Positions 18,797 through 28,480 are shown, numbered from the stretch's first letter. The stretch: 64,000 nucleotides of DNA from Symsagittifera roscoffensis (GCF_963678635.1 NC_087070.1:39606397-39670396), one strand, 5' to 3'. The notes: generated by a model not told the origin, from the sequence alone. Translations and numbers: made by a program.

Positions 18797-19781
18797 CGTA
18801 TCCCGGGTTAACTCTGGTGCCTTGCGTGCGATCCGCTGCCGGTCTTTCTTGTGAGGTAGAATTTCTCAAGATTGCATCCAATTTCGCCTGTATTGCACAC
18901 GAACTTTCGGCCTGATTTTTGCTCATTGTGTCCATTCTCTTTTCCAGGCTACCTAATTGGCTGTTGATATCATCATATCGGTTTTTCAACTGTTGCATAT
19001 CTTTTTTGATGTCCCTATCTCGTTCTTCATTGGTGGCTTCTACCTTATCTGACATCTCCTTGAGTCTCTCATCTGTTGCCTTAGCCAGGTTAAAATAACT
19101 ATCCAGATACTCGTGTTTGTTGTATCTTAATTCTTTTCTTATCACCTCTCTGTCCTCTTCGCTGTGCTTCAGTTTTTTGTCGATCTGATTAAGTTTTGCC
19201 ATCAAGTCACCTAGCTCAAGAGTAGCCTCTTCATGGTCAGCCGTCGGTCTGTCTTTGGCCGTAGCTTCTGCTTTAGTTTGTTCCTCTCTTGGATTGGCTT
19301 CTGTCGTCTTCGTGCTCACTGTCCCAAATGTTCGTGCTCTTTCAGCTTTTGGTTCTTCAGTCATGTTTTCTTTCGTTTTTATTCCGACCATCATCGCCAA
19401 CTTTTCTGTAAAAGATGTCTTTTTTACTTGAGAGTCTTCTTTCACCGTTTCTTCATTGTCTATTGGTGAGAACTCTATGGGTTTCGGGTTTGGTTCTTCT
19501 GCATTGGGCATTGGAGTTGACTCCGTCGCCATTTTCCTTGTTTCATCCACACTTTGATCAGGTGTCTCTAGATCAATCTCGATGATGGGTTCTACTCGTT
19601 CCCCTTCCGTGCCCTCTTTTGCTCTGTTCTCCGTTGTACTCCTTGTGCTGACCATATTAACTGAAAAGCTCTTCTTTGTTATCTTCGGACCCATTGATGT
19701 TGTTTTGCGTAGCGACGAATTATACTTTGTCTTTGCTTCGGTAGATCTTTTTTCAGCTACCGGTACCCTGCTCCGCCTCAT
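18771..19781 (-). CDS. Gag N-terminal region with coiled coil
   Basis: 336 codons from the ATG at 19781. It has a basic first 40 residues, then a long Thr/Glu/Lys-rich disordered part, then from about residue 195 a strong heptad pattern (LGDLMAKLNQIDKKLKHSEEDREVI and onward to about 300) that predicts a long coiled coil. It likely helps Gag multimerise. It is the first coding segment after the 2.8 kb leader. It ends out of frame with the capsid, so the original Gag is split here. Confidence 0.7.
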   Translation of the reverse strand: MRRSRVPVAEKRSTEAKTKYNSSLRKTTSMGPKITKKSFSVNMVSTRSTTENRAKEGTEGERVEPIIEIDLETPDQSVDETRKMATESTPMPNAEEPNPKPIEFSPIDNEETVKEDSQVKKTSFTEKLAMMVGIKTKENMTEEPKAERARTFGTVSTKTTEANPREEQTKAEATAKDRPTADHEEATLELGDLMAKLNQIDKKLKHSEEDREVIRKELRYNKHEYLDSYFNLAKATDERLKEMSDKVEATNEERDRDIKKDMQQLKNRYDDINSQLGSLEKRMDTMSKNQAESSCAIQAKLDAILRNSTSQERPAADRTQGTRVNPGYGEHSTNSC

Positions 19782-19994
19782 TATTTACAAGTATTATTAT
19801 TTACAGTATTATTATCTACAAAATTTCTACTCTAAGGTTAAAACTCTAAGTAAAAAGAAATTGACAATTCGCTAAAAACAATTTTTCTTAAACTCTTGAA
19901 AAATTTTATGTGTTAGGTTAGGATAGGGAATGTGTTGTTATAATTGGTTACTTCAACCTAACTTAGTACTTTTGTAGTACCCCCTTCCTAATAC

Positions 19995-20780
19995 TGTTCC
20001 AAGACTTTCTCTCTACCGTCCCAAGACTATTCAGTGTTGTCCCAGTACTTCTTGTTGGTTTCCTCAGACCAATGTCCCAAGACCAACGTCCCTAGACCAA
20101 CGTCCCAAGACTAACGTCCCAAGACCAACGTCCCAAGACTAATGTCCCAAGACTAACGTCCCAAGACCAACGTCCCAAGACCAACGTCCCAAGACTAATG
20201 TCATGTCCCAAGACCAATGTCCCAAGACTAACGTCCCAAGACTAATGTCATGTCCCAAGACCAATGTCCCAAGACTAACGTCCCAAGACTAATGTCCCAG
20301 GACCAACGTCCCAAGACTAATGTCCCAGGACCAACGTCCCAAGACTAACGTCCCAAGACCAACGTCCCAAGACTAACGTCCCAAGACTAATGTCCCAAGA
20401 CCAACGTCCCAAGACTAATGTCCCAAGACCAATGGCCCAAGACCAACGTCCCAAGACTAATGTCCCAAGACCAATGGCCCAAGACCAACGTCCCAAGACT
20501 AATGTCCCAAGACTAATGGCCCAAGACCAACGTCCCAAGACTAATGTCCCAAGACCAATGGCCCAAGACCAACGTCCCAAGACTAATGTCCCAAGACTAA
20601 TGGCCCAAGACCAACGTCCCAAGACTAATGTCCCAAGACCAATGGCCCAAGACTGTTTCATACCAAGACTGCTCTGGTCCAAGACTGCCCCAAGGCTGCA
20701 CTGTCCCAAGACTGTGTTGCCCCAAGACTGTCCCCAGACTGCAATGTCCCAAGACTTCTTCGGTACTGTCCCAAGACTCG
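19995..20780. repeat. 14-bp minisatellite (CCCAAGAC core) in the element leader
   Basis: Units of the type AAGACCAACGTCCC / AAGACTAATGTCCC repeat more than 35 times, clean from about 20068 to 20650 and more ragged on both sides. From about 20400 to 20650 three variants alternate regularly, giving a 42-bp higher-order unit. Because 42 is a multiple of three and the unit has no stop, open frames run through it on both strands; these are not evidence of coding. It sits in the 5' leader upstream of gag. Confidence 0.92.
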
Positions 20781-21587
20781 TCACTGAGTGTCTGGATATC
20801 GGATCTCTTTCTTCTTCGTTGTAGGGACTTCTTGATTCACTGTACCTTGTACCACCACTCAAGCTCTTGTGAAAATTTTCCCAAAAACCCTCTCTTGATG
20901 GCCAAATGCTGACCCCTTTTTTGAATTACCTCTTTTTCTATGTTCCAAGCAACTTGAAACCAAAACCTGTGCGCAGGTATCTTGTGATCACCTGTTCGTA
21001 TAAAAACCAATCGCAAATCCTCACCAAAATGCAACAATAAATAAAAAAAAAATTTTAAACAAGAAAAAAAAATTAAACAGAGAAATCAACCCACCTAAAA
21101 CTCAAAGGAGACAAATGTCGACCTTCTGTCGAAAAAAAATGTCTGGTACCTAACTGCCACGCGTTTTCCTCCCCCCACTAGCGATCTAATGGGGTATCAC
21201 AAAAACTGTCTATATCCGTTCCCCCCTACCAATCCAACCAGCGTACCAATCTTAACTCGAGTTAAATTTTGAATATCCACCTATTATTACCAACGCGTGT
21301 TGATGGCTAATGTAACTAAATCAACGATGTCGATTAATTAGTTACTCTAATTTCCCCCCTTTTTACAATTTACAACCGCCAACCTCTAACCTAACCAGCC
21401 CCCCTTCTAACCTCCCCCCTCTTTAGCCCCCCTCTTAAGCCGAAAAATCCCTTAAGCGCCGGGTGCTAAACCTCTCGAGAGAAAACCGTAGACCTGTTTC
21501 CAGGCCTGCTTGAGTAAAAACTGCCTCAAAACAATGGGACTCCGCTTATCCAATTTTACACTTATTTCCTATAATGTAATGTGGATT
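20781..21587 (-). other. Leader sequence, nothing recognised
   Basis: Mixed AT-rich and C-rich tracts (CCCCCCT runs on the plus strand) between the two tandem repeats of the leader. No coding signal, LTR edge or primer-binding site was recognised. Confidence 0.35.
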
Positions 21588-21917
21588 CTAACGATACCCG
21601 TTGTTCGACTTGAGAAAACCCCTGTGCGTCCTCTTGTAGTGGTCCTGTGCTGGTTGTCTCTGTTCTGCACTTGACAGCAGAACCACTTTCCCGCTCGACT
21701 GGTCACCTCTTCCAATCAAGTCTCCTAGTGGTCCGTTTCGATCCTTGTGAACCACTTTCCCACTCGACTGGTCACCCTTTCCAGTCAAGTCTCCTAGTGG
21801 TCCGGTTCGATCCTTGTGAACCACTTTCCCACTCGACTGGTCACCCTTTCCAGTCAAGTCTCCTAGTGGTCCGGTTGGGTCGCAATCTATCTGAAAACCC
21901 TTAACAACGCCCCCCAC
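21588..21917 (-). repeat. 69-bp tandem repeat with open minus-strand frame
   Basis: A 69-bp unit occurs three times (about 21670-21880). On the minus strand the units stay in one open frame and encode 23-residue repeats of the type GPLGDLTGKGDQSSGKVVHK. The frame lacks an ATG and follows a stop, so translation is unproved. The third copy differs by several substitutions. The frame-preserving length could be chance or a sign of an upstream coding exon. Confidence 0.75.
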
Positions 21918-22595
21918 TCGGGCACCTTACTGAATTCACTGGTTTAAATTGCTAGATTGATCGAAACGATCGGTCTTATAAAACAGTATGTGTATACTAT
22001 TTAATTAATACAAAGGTTTGATCCAACTAACTTGGTATCAAAGTCACTGTCTTTTTTCGTTTTATGAATTTGTTCCTTTTTGTATTCTTTTTTGCTCGTG
22101 TTTTTGTCCCCCTAGTTGCCCACTTGAGTTTGAGGAGTAATTAAAAGATAAGTAGCTCGAGGATTAAATAATATAACTAAATAAGTTTGATGCTAATTAG
22201 TTTTAACAACAGAAGTAAGTTTTGTCTCAAGAATCGAAGTTTCTGTATGAACCATCGGGACACTCGAGTTGTCCTCTCTTCCATTGAATGTTCACTCTGT
22301 TCCGTTCGAATAATCGTCCTTTCTCAAGTCTGTGTTATATTCTCCTGTTTTCGGGATAAGACAGCTCTACTCTCTTATTATTTCGTATCGAGAAATTGCG
22401 AATAGCAATTTCCTGCCTTTTTCTTGAGTAGTTTCCCGCAATTGTTAACTGTCGTTCTGATTTTTCACTTTTTGTTTTCAGTTGGTTCGAGAAAACTGAG
22501 CATGACAGGCTCCATTTGAAATTTTTAAAATTAAAACTTCACTCCAAAATTACGTGTTTCTCAAGGTCAAACCTCCAGACATGACCGACTGGCAC
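21918..22595 (-). other. Outer leader of the block up to the LINE junction
   Basis: No gene. Contains several GAGTTG/CTCAAGT words but no LTR boundary. LINE sequence resumes at 22596 (AGATGGATATTAG). Confidence 0.35.
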
Positions 22596-23890
22596 AGATG
22601 GATATTAGCTGTTATCGCCCGATCAGTATTTTATCTTAACTTTCTCTTATTTTTGAACGCGTTCTATATAATAAACTCTATTCCTTTGTTGCTGACAGAC
22701 TGACACATAGACAAATTGGCTTTACGCGTAAACGCTCTTGTCAATCACAACTTTTACTCTATCTCCATGACATCCATAAATCATTGGATGAAAACTCCGA
22801 ATCGTTTGCCGTGTATTTAGACTTTTGCAAGGCATTTGATAAAGTTCCTCATCATGTACTATTACAAAAACTTCGAAACTTTGGCGTGGGAGGGAACCTC
22901 TTGCGTCTGTTGTCTTCATATTTGAAGCACCGTCGACAATGTGTCAAAATTAATGGTGTCCTCTCTGGCTTTTTACATGTACTGAGTGGTGTGCCACAGG
23001 GGTCGATTATTGGCCCTCTATTATTCGTAATTTTTATTAATGATATGCCGTAGCAGTGTTTTAATTCTATCATGTTTTTATTCGCTGATGATAGTAAGTC
23101 AAGAGCTCATTCCCTGAGATTACTACAAGCTGATGTTGACCGGTGTGTTGAATGGGCAGCCAAAAATGGGATGACTTTCAATACGAAGAAAACCGTATTT
23201 GCTCATTTTGCTAACAAGCACACTTTACTAACTCCCCACTTTCTGAAACTTGGAGATCATATTGTTCCGGACAGCACCACAGTCAAAGACCTGGGACTCA
23301 TAGTCGACAACACATTGAATTGGAAGTCACATATCACTGCCAAAATAAAAAGCTGCTACAATATTTTCTATTCTCTTAGACGTGTTATACCTTTCAGTAC
23401 GCCATTAGCCACAAAGGTTCAAGTTATTAAGGCTTATATTTTATCTTCTCTCTGCTACCTCTCCCCGATATGGTATCCTAGTCGAACTGAGCTGAAAAGC
23501 ATGGACACCTTGTTATCAAGAGTTACAAAGTGGATTACAGTCGGTTCCTACAGCGAAAGACTGCAAAAATGTTTCTTGATGCCAATAAGTCTTTATTTAG
23601 AGTATCTTGACCTTACATTTTTCAACGCTTTGTTATCAGGAAAGCAAGATATTCAAGTGTGGAATTTTGTGTCACTAAGATATTACTCAAGGTACAGCTT
23701 GCGGAGCTCCGAAAAACCAGTTTTCAACGTAAATAAAACATATCGGGCATCTTACGACCAATGGTTTTTCAATAGAGTGGTCAGAAGTGCAAATAAACTC
23801 CATGAGAAGACCGACATCAGTTTATTTGATTCGCAAATTTCATTCAAGCGCCGTCTCAAACATTTCTTTCTGAACAATGACTGGTTTTAA
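22596..23890 (+). pseudogene. LINE reverse transcriptase, copy 3 (5'-truncated)
   Basis: Same family as 3102-5029, beginning at the point equivalent to 3735. Blocks present: CYRPISIL, the Asp-bearing FCKAFDKV, SGVPQGSIIGPLLF and FADD. It shares the TAG (23051-23053) with copies 1 and 2. Unlike copy 1, its C-terminal domain is uninterrupted through NNDWF at 23890, so after the TAG it has a clean 272-codon frame. The 5' edge is the junction with the Ty3/gypsy block. Confidence 0.87.
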
Positions 23891-23940
23891 GTTTTGTTTT
23901 TTTATTCTCTCATATTGTTTTTATACAATTAAAGTCTTCT

Positions 23941-23955
23941 ACTACTACTACTACT
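23941..23955 (+). repeat. (ACT)5 microsatellite at LINE 3' end
   Basis: Five ACT units, half the length of the tails in the two upstream copies. It is followed at once by the ESF1 5' flank. Confidence 0.85.
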
Positions 23956-24285
23956 AACGTCGTTGCCTGCCAATTTCCGTTGCACGGGACGGTTCGGTGC
24001 AATCTCGAATGTCCCACTGGACATCCCGTTCCCACAATCTTCTTCTGGTAGGCACCTTATCGTGTCCTGATGTAACGTTAAGAGGCCTCGTTTATGTTTT
24101 TCTCTGTCGTTTTCCGACTATTTTCTGTCTTGTTACCGGTTGTACTGTTTTGTATAATCGTTTGGTTTTGTATCACATTTGGTGAGAAACTCGCTTCGCC
24201 TTTGCTTGTAAAGTTATTTTTATGGGTGGTCTGAATGTTTTCTTTTTAGGCTATAAGTAAAGACATTTTTCTTTTTAGACAAATA
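23956..24285 (+). promoter_or_regulatory. ESF1 5' flank (intact locus)
   Basis: Only 330 bp separate the LINE tail from the ESF1 ATG, so the promoter is here or inside the LINE. Two TTTCTTTTTAG tracts (the last ending at 24278) look like 3' splice acceptors, so the mRNA 5' end may come from an upstream non-coding exon or from trans-splicing. No TATA box is evident. The same 330 bp occur at 2651 and 5110. Confidence 0.55.
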
Positions 24286-26010
24286 ATGGAATCAGATAAG
24301 TTTCAAGCTTTAAAACGGGATCCTAGGTTTCGTTCAAAGACGCAAAAGAACCCAGAAGAGAAAATTGAAATCGATGAAAGGTTTTCGAAAATAGTTGATC
24401 ACGAGGATTTTAAAAGGCGCGATATTGTACAGCTCAAAATCGAAGATGGACATGATAGTGAGCAACAAATTCCGGCAGAGTTTCGCAGAGTGGTTCCAGG
24501 TGTCTATGATCCTGCACGGGGGATTGGATTAGAAGAATCAAGCAGTGAATCGTCTGAGTCTGAAAGCGAAAACGAGGCTGACGCGCAAAATGTAAACAAC
24601 CTACTTCATAATTGGAACTTTAACGATGAAAATGTTGCTAAAGCATCTAGTTCCGATGCTTTATCATCAACCCTAGCCTTGTGTAATTTCGACGCGGATC
24701 ATTTGAGTGCTCAGGATATTTTCATGATGCTTCAGTCTTTTTTATCGCTTGGTGGGAAAATTAAAAGCGTCAAAGTGTACATATCTGATTTTGGTAAAGA
24801 GAAATTAGCGGAAGAAGCAATTGAAGGACCAATATCACTTAAAGTTACCGAACCCTCTGAGCATAGTAATGAAATTTCAGATGAAAAAAACGCTGCCGAA
24901 AAGATTCGTCTTTATCAAGCGCAAAGACTTCGATATTTTTTTGCTATAATATCTTGCTCAGACTCTGATACAGCTGCACAGCTTTATGAAGCTTGCGACG
25001 GACTTGAGTTTGAGTCATCTGCGACGTTTGTTGATTTGAGATTTGTTCCTGATTCTGAAAATTTGGATGATAATAAACTGAAAGATGAGTTTTATCCAGG
25101 GGCCGATTTGGCAAAATATGCTCCTAATTTGTACACTAATAAATCAATGTCGCATCAGAAAGCCGAGATGACCTGGGATGGGGATGACAGAAAGCGTAAA
25201 GAAGTGCTTAACAAGAAAGTAATCAAAGATGAGGAACTCGATGACTACAATGCGTTTCTCGCTTCTAGTAGCAGTGAAGAGGAAACGGATGAACAAAATG
25301 CACACGGTAGTTTAGCAAAAAAGCGAGCTCTATTATTAGGCGAAGATGTAGCTGAAAACAGAGTCGAAAAGGTTGTACAAGGAAGCAAACACGAGAAGTC
25401 AGTTACAATCCAGTTGAGCGCAGAGGAAGTACAAAAGTTGAAAACAGAATCAAAGTCGAGAAGTGATCAATCGGAGTCAGAGGAAATTGAAGAAGAATCG
25501 GATGGCTTCGAAGAAGCAGCAAACTCTGATGACGATGGCGATAATGTAGTGTCAGAAAGAAGAAATACACAAAATGATTTGCAGCTTTTACTTGCTGACG
25601 TCGAAGACACAGATCACAAACATTTCGACTACAACAAAATCGTTAAAGTGGAAAAAATGTCCGAAAAAAGTAGGAAGAGAAGAAACAAAGAAGTTGACTC
25701 GTTTCGCATCGACACTGCAGATTGTAGGTTTCAAGCCTTGTTTGAAAATGCTGAGTTTGCTATTGATCCTTCAGATCCAAAATTCAAAGCTACTGCAGCC
25801 ATGAAAGAGATCGTCTCTAAGCGGGCCGAATGTCGAGGAAATAAGTCTCGCGAAAACTACGAAACCGAGCGAAACAAAACTCCAATTGGAAGTGAGGCTA
25901 CGACGACAGAAAATGATCAGCCTGCAAAGCATAAGCTTTCTTCCCTTATCCAGTCTTTGAAAAACAAAAGCAAAGCTCAGAAAGTTGCTACGGATAAAAG
26001 AAGAAAATGA
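24286..26010 (+). CDS. ESF1: ESF1 homologue, nucleolar pre-rRNA processing protein
   Basis: 574 codons, single exon. ESF1 is a nucleolar factor needed for 18S rRNA maturation in the small-subunit processome. The N-terminus has the DPRF / DERF short motifs of the family. After an acidic Ser/Glu stretch (83-98), residues about 127-256 form an RRM-like region with LALCNFDADHL, VKVYISDFGKEK and the very conserved CDGLEFESSATFVDLRF. A charged middle (about 330-440) leads to HFDYNKIV and the NUC153 motif (474-509: CRFQALF...FAIDPSDPKFK), then a Lys-rich tail. The length is close to the yeast protein and shorter than the vertebrate one, the loss lying in the disordered parts. The reading frame is intact. 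The first 40 codons exist in two further copies upstream. Confidence 0.95.
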   Translation: MESDKFQALKRDPRFRSKTQKNPEEKIEIDERFSKIVDHEDFKRRDIVQLKIEDGHDSEQQIPAEFRRVVPGVYDPARGIGLEESSSESSESESENEADAQNVNNLLHNWNFNDENVAKASSSDALSSTLALCNFDADHLSAQDIFMMLQSFLSLGGKIKSVKVYISDFGKEKLAEEAIEGPISLKVTEPSEHSNEISDEKNAAEKIRLYQAQRLRYFFAIISCSDSDTAAQLYEACDGLEFESSATFVDLRFVPDSENLDDNKLKDEFYPGADLAKYAPNLYTNKSMSHQKAEMTWDGDDRKRKEVLNKKVIKDEELDDYNAFLASSSSEEETDEQNAHGSLAKKRALLLGEDVAENRVEKVVQGSKHEKSVTIQLSAEEVQKLKTESKSRSDQSESEEIEEESDGFEEAANSDDDGDNVVSERRNTQNDLQLLLADVEDTDHKHFDYNKIVKVEKMSEKSRKRRNKEVDSFRIDTADCRFQALFENAEFAIDPSDPKFKATAAMKEIVSKRAECRGNKSRENYETERNKTPIGSEATTTENDQPAKHKLSSLIQSLKNKSKAQKVATDKRRK

Positions 26011-26289
26011 ATGCACGGAGTTAGCTGCACTGATCCAGTATCAGTTTTGAAACAATGGTCAAGAAAAGTGACCCCAGAGTTGGAAGCAAAGAAGGGTTTG
26101 ATTGATGATCGGCAGACAACAGCTTACCGTTGAAAACAGAGAGAACTAAAACAATTCAATTTTGTTTTTTAAAACAGAATTTTTAAATTATAGCTCTTTG
26201 ACTGCTTATGTTGCATCAGGTGTAATTGATTACACGAGCGTAGTGTAGTGCGATAGTACGATGCAATTTTTTTTTCTAACCTATATGCT
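26011..26289. other. ESF1 3' flank
   Basis: Presumed 3' untranslated region, then AT-rich DNA. No canonical AATAAA was seen; the sequence passes into the degenerate repeat array near 26290. Confidence 0.4.
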
Positions 26290-27310
26290 GAAAAAAAAAT
26301 CGATTCGAAAACCGATTTCGTCCATGAAATAACTTGAAAAATTTCAAAGCTTCATCGCTTGAATAGCTTGCATAAAAAACTTTAAGCTTTTCGCAAACTG
26401 ATTCGGTTTATAGATAACTTGAATTATTTCAAATATTCTAGCTGAAAAAACTTGCTTAGAAGAATTTAATTGTTTCACGAACTGATTCAGTCTATGAACT
26501 AAGTTGAAATATTTCAAAGTTTCATAGCTTTAAAAGGTTGCTTAGAAAAACCTAAACTTTTCGCGAACTGATTCGGTCTACACAATAACTTGAAAAAGTT
26601 CAAAGTTCCATAGCTTGCTTAGAAAAGTTTAACTTTTGGTGAAACGATTCGGTCTACGAAGCGCTTGAATTTTTTCTCGCGCAGGATTAGCTCGCGCAGA
26701 AAAACTTGTTTTCGCAAAACGTTTCCTTCTAATAAATAACTTGTAAATATATCAATTTTTTTATAGCTACAATAACTTGATTAAGTGAATTTTGGTTTTT
26801 TTCGAACTGATTCGCTTTATTAGCTCGCTCCATTAGCGCGCTAGAAAAATCTAAATTTTCCTAAAATGTTTTGATCTAAACAACTCGAAATATTTCAATT
26901 GTTTATAGCTTCAATAACTTGCTTCAGTAAAACGTGCGTGTTTTTGCCAACCATTTCGCTCCATGAAATTACTTGAAATTTTGAAGTTTGATAGCTTGAA
27001 CAGCTTGCTTAGAAAAACTTTTTGGACTCCGATTCGATTCACGAAATTAACTTGAATTATTTAAGGTTTCGTAGCTTGCTCAGAGTAAGTTTCATTTTTT
27101 CGAGAACTGATTCGTTCTTTGATACGTAAAGTTTTCAAACCGATTTAGGATCTGGCTCAGCTTGAGATTTCGAGGTTTTATAGCTGGATCAGAACAGCAA
27201 CTATTTTTTGCGAGCTGATTGATTACTGGAGAAAAACTTGCTAGTAATAATTTAAATCCTTTTTCAAAAATTTCCAAATTGATTTACTTTGCGAGATTTT
27301 TGAAATGCAT
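26290..27310. repeat. Degenerate tandem array, unit about 85-110 bp
   Basis: A phrase of the form GAACTGATTCGGTCTA(T/C)GAA...ACTTGAAATATTTCAAAGTTTCATAGCTT...GCTTAGAAAAA recurs about ten times (near 26391, 26472, 26559, 26640, 26800, 26945, 27020, 27100, 27208). Copies are diverged and unequal in length, so this is an old satellite-like array immediately downstream of ESF1. Confidence 0.75.
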
Positions 27311-27358
27311 AATTTATTCGCAATTTGATTTAATACAATCTAATGTAATACATGCAAC

Positions 27359-27769
27359 GGATATTATGCACTAAACAGCCCAAAATAAGTATTTCTGTAT
27401 CTTGATCTTAAGTCAATGTGGTTCAATCTGATTGGTTAATTAGCCAATCAAATGCAAGCAACATGGTCAAGCATTTCATTTAAAATTTGAAGCAGATATC
27501 TGCTGAAGCCATATTTAAAAAAAGTTTTCTCGTTTTGAATTTTTCTCTTTTGAAAAACTTGTCTTGAAAATAATAATTTTTATTATTAGACCAAGTTTAA
27601 CATTTTGGTATTTTAGGCTAATAATTTTATCTGCTGGAAGTGTTGATTGAATTGCCTGACCATGTTGGTTGAATTTGATCGGCTAATTTTAGCCAATCAG
27701 ATTCGATTGCATAAATTTCTGTGCAATATATGAAAATTTTCATTTTGGGCCGTTTTGTGCATAAGACCC
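27359..27769. mobile_element. hAT-like MITE with 8-bp target duplication
   Basis: A 411-bp foldback element. The ends are imperfect inverted repeats (GGATATTATGCAC at the left; GGGTCTTATGCAC as complement of the right) that go on through GCCCAAAAT and an inner ATCTGATTGG...AACATGGTCA segment. It is flanked on both sides by CATGCAAC (27351-27358 and 27770-27777), an 8-bp duplication as made by hAT transposases. No coding capacity, so it is non-autonomous. Confidence 0.8.
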
Positions 27770-28111
27770 CATGCAACGTTAATGGGGCTGCCTCTAGCTT
27801 ATTACATTCCAAATTATTACTTACAGACTGATTATAAAATACATGCAGTAATTGCAAATTATAACCAGAACTTTTGCCGCTTTCTTGCTCGTGTTTGCGA
27901 AGCTGCAGCTTTGCCTCTGTGTTGGATGTTGCCGCCAACACAAAAAGTTTTTTTGTAAAATCAGTCGAAATTCCTTTTCTACCGACATAAAAATAATGGG
28001 TTGCTGCGCCAAGAAAATTAGCATATCACGTACTTGCTTATTTGATGAAAATGCAAATACCTGATATGATGACAAATTGGCTGATATTAGAAAGTACCTT
28101 AATGTTCTATT

Positions 28112-28260
28112 GATTGAAAATGAGGAAGAACTTTGTAGTCGTTTTTTTGTTGTTTTAGTTTTTTTGGTTTCAAGTTTTTTTCCGCTCAAAATCAGGTACC
28201 ACAAATAATTTTCAGACTTTATATCATATTACAGCCTTATAAGTCGTGATTCGAATGACA
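28112..28260 (+). repeat. Dispersed repeat family 1, copy a
   Basis: Pattern GATTGAAAATGAGGAAGAACTTTGTA, a T-rich stretch, then CAAAATCAGGTACCACAAATAAT. Diverged relatives occur at 44605, 45121 and 45540 in the same orientation. No terminal repeats were found, so its class is unknown. Confidence 0.6.
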
Positions 28261-28354
28261 TTCAACAAATTTCAAAAATTTTCCTAGTGTCAATAAAAAT
28301 TGGTTTTAATGTTCTTCAGTTATAGTTCAATTTCGGGCGATTTAAGCAATCAGG

Positions 28355-28480
28355 TAGCGTTCGTTATTACCCTTGCGATAGGCAAGGGTATTGCAATCTA
28401 GTACAAGACATTTTCGCCCATTAATTTATTTTGTTCAGAGGACTCATCTGGACTATGGTATCTTGGTTCATACAGAATTC
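28355..28480. repeat. Dispersed repeat family 2, copy a
   Basis: Carries ACCCTTGC-gatag-GCAAGGGT (28369-28389), a small hairpin, followed by ATTGCAATC and, 55 bases on, GGACTCATCTG...GGTATCTTGGTTCATA. Similar order occurs at 34335-34460 and, for the hairpin half, at 35376-35415. Confidence 0.55.

Larger units (their letters stand above)
7186..22595 (-). mobile_element. Giant Ty3/gypsy-type retroelement block (15.4 kb)
   Basis: On the minus strand the order is leader with two tandem repeats, gag, protease, RT, RNase H, linker, integrase, macrodomain-like module, a 420-bp non-coding gap, then a large third ORF with an SGNH esterase domain. RT-RNase H before integrase is the Ty3/gypsy (Metaviridae) order. 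I found no LTR pair, polypurine tract or primer-binding site in the right orientation. The low-coordinate edge falls only a few bases after a stop codon, so at least the 3' end is probably missing. Several frameshifts and two in-frame stops make it non-functional as read. The block is visibly richer in G+C than the surrounding DNA. Confidence 0.8.

Noticed and set aside
19995-20780. CRISPR-like array of short repeats
   Set aside because: Units are contiguous 14-bp repeats without unique spacers, in a eukaryotic retroelement leader; a minisatellite explains them.
20317-20862. Long open frames on both strands through the minisatellite
   Set aside because: They follow from a stop-free 42-bp repeat; periodic Trp/Gly or Gln/Lys content has no protein-like pattern.
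22031-22050. TGGTATCAAAGTC as an LTR primer-binding site
   Set aside because: It is on the plus strand, opposite to gag-pol, and no LTR end precedes it.
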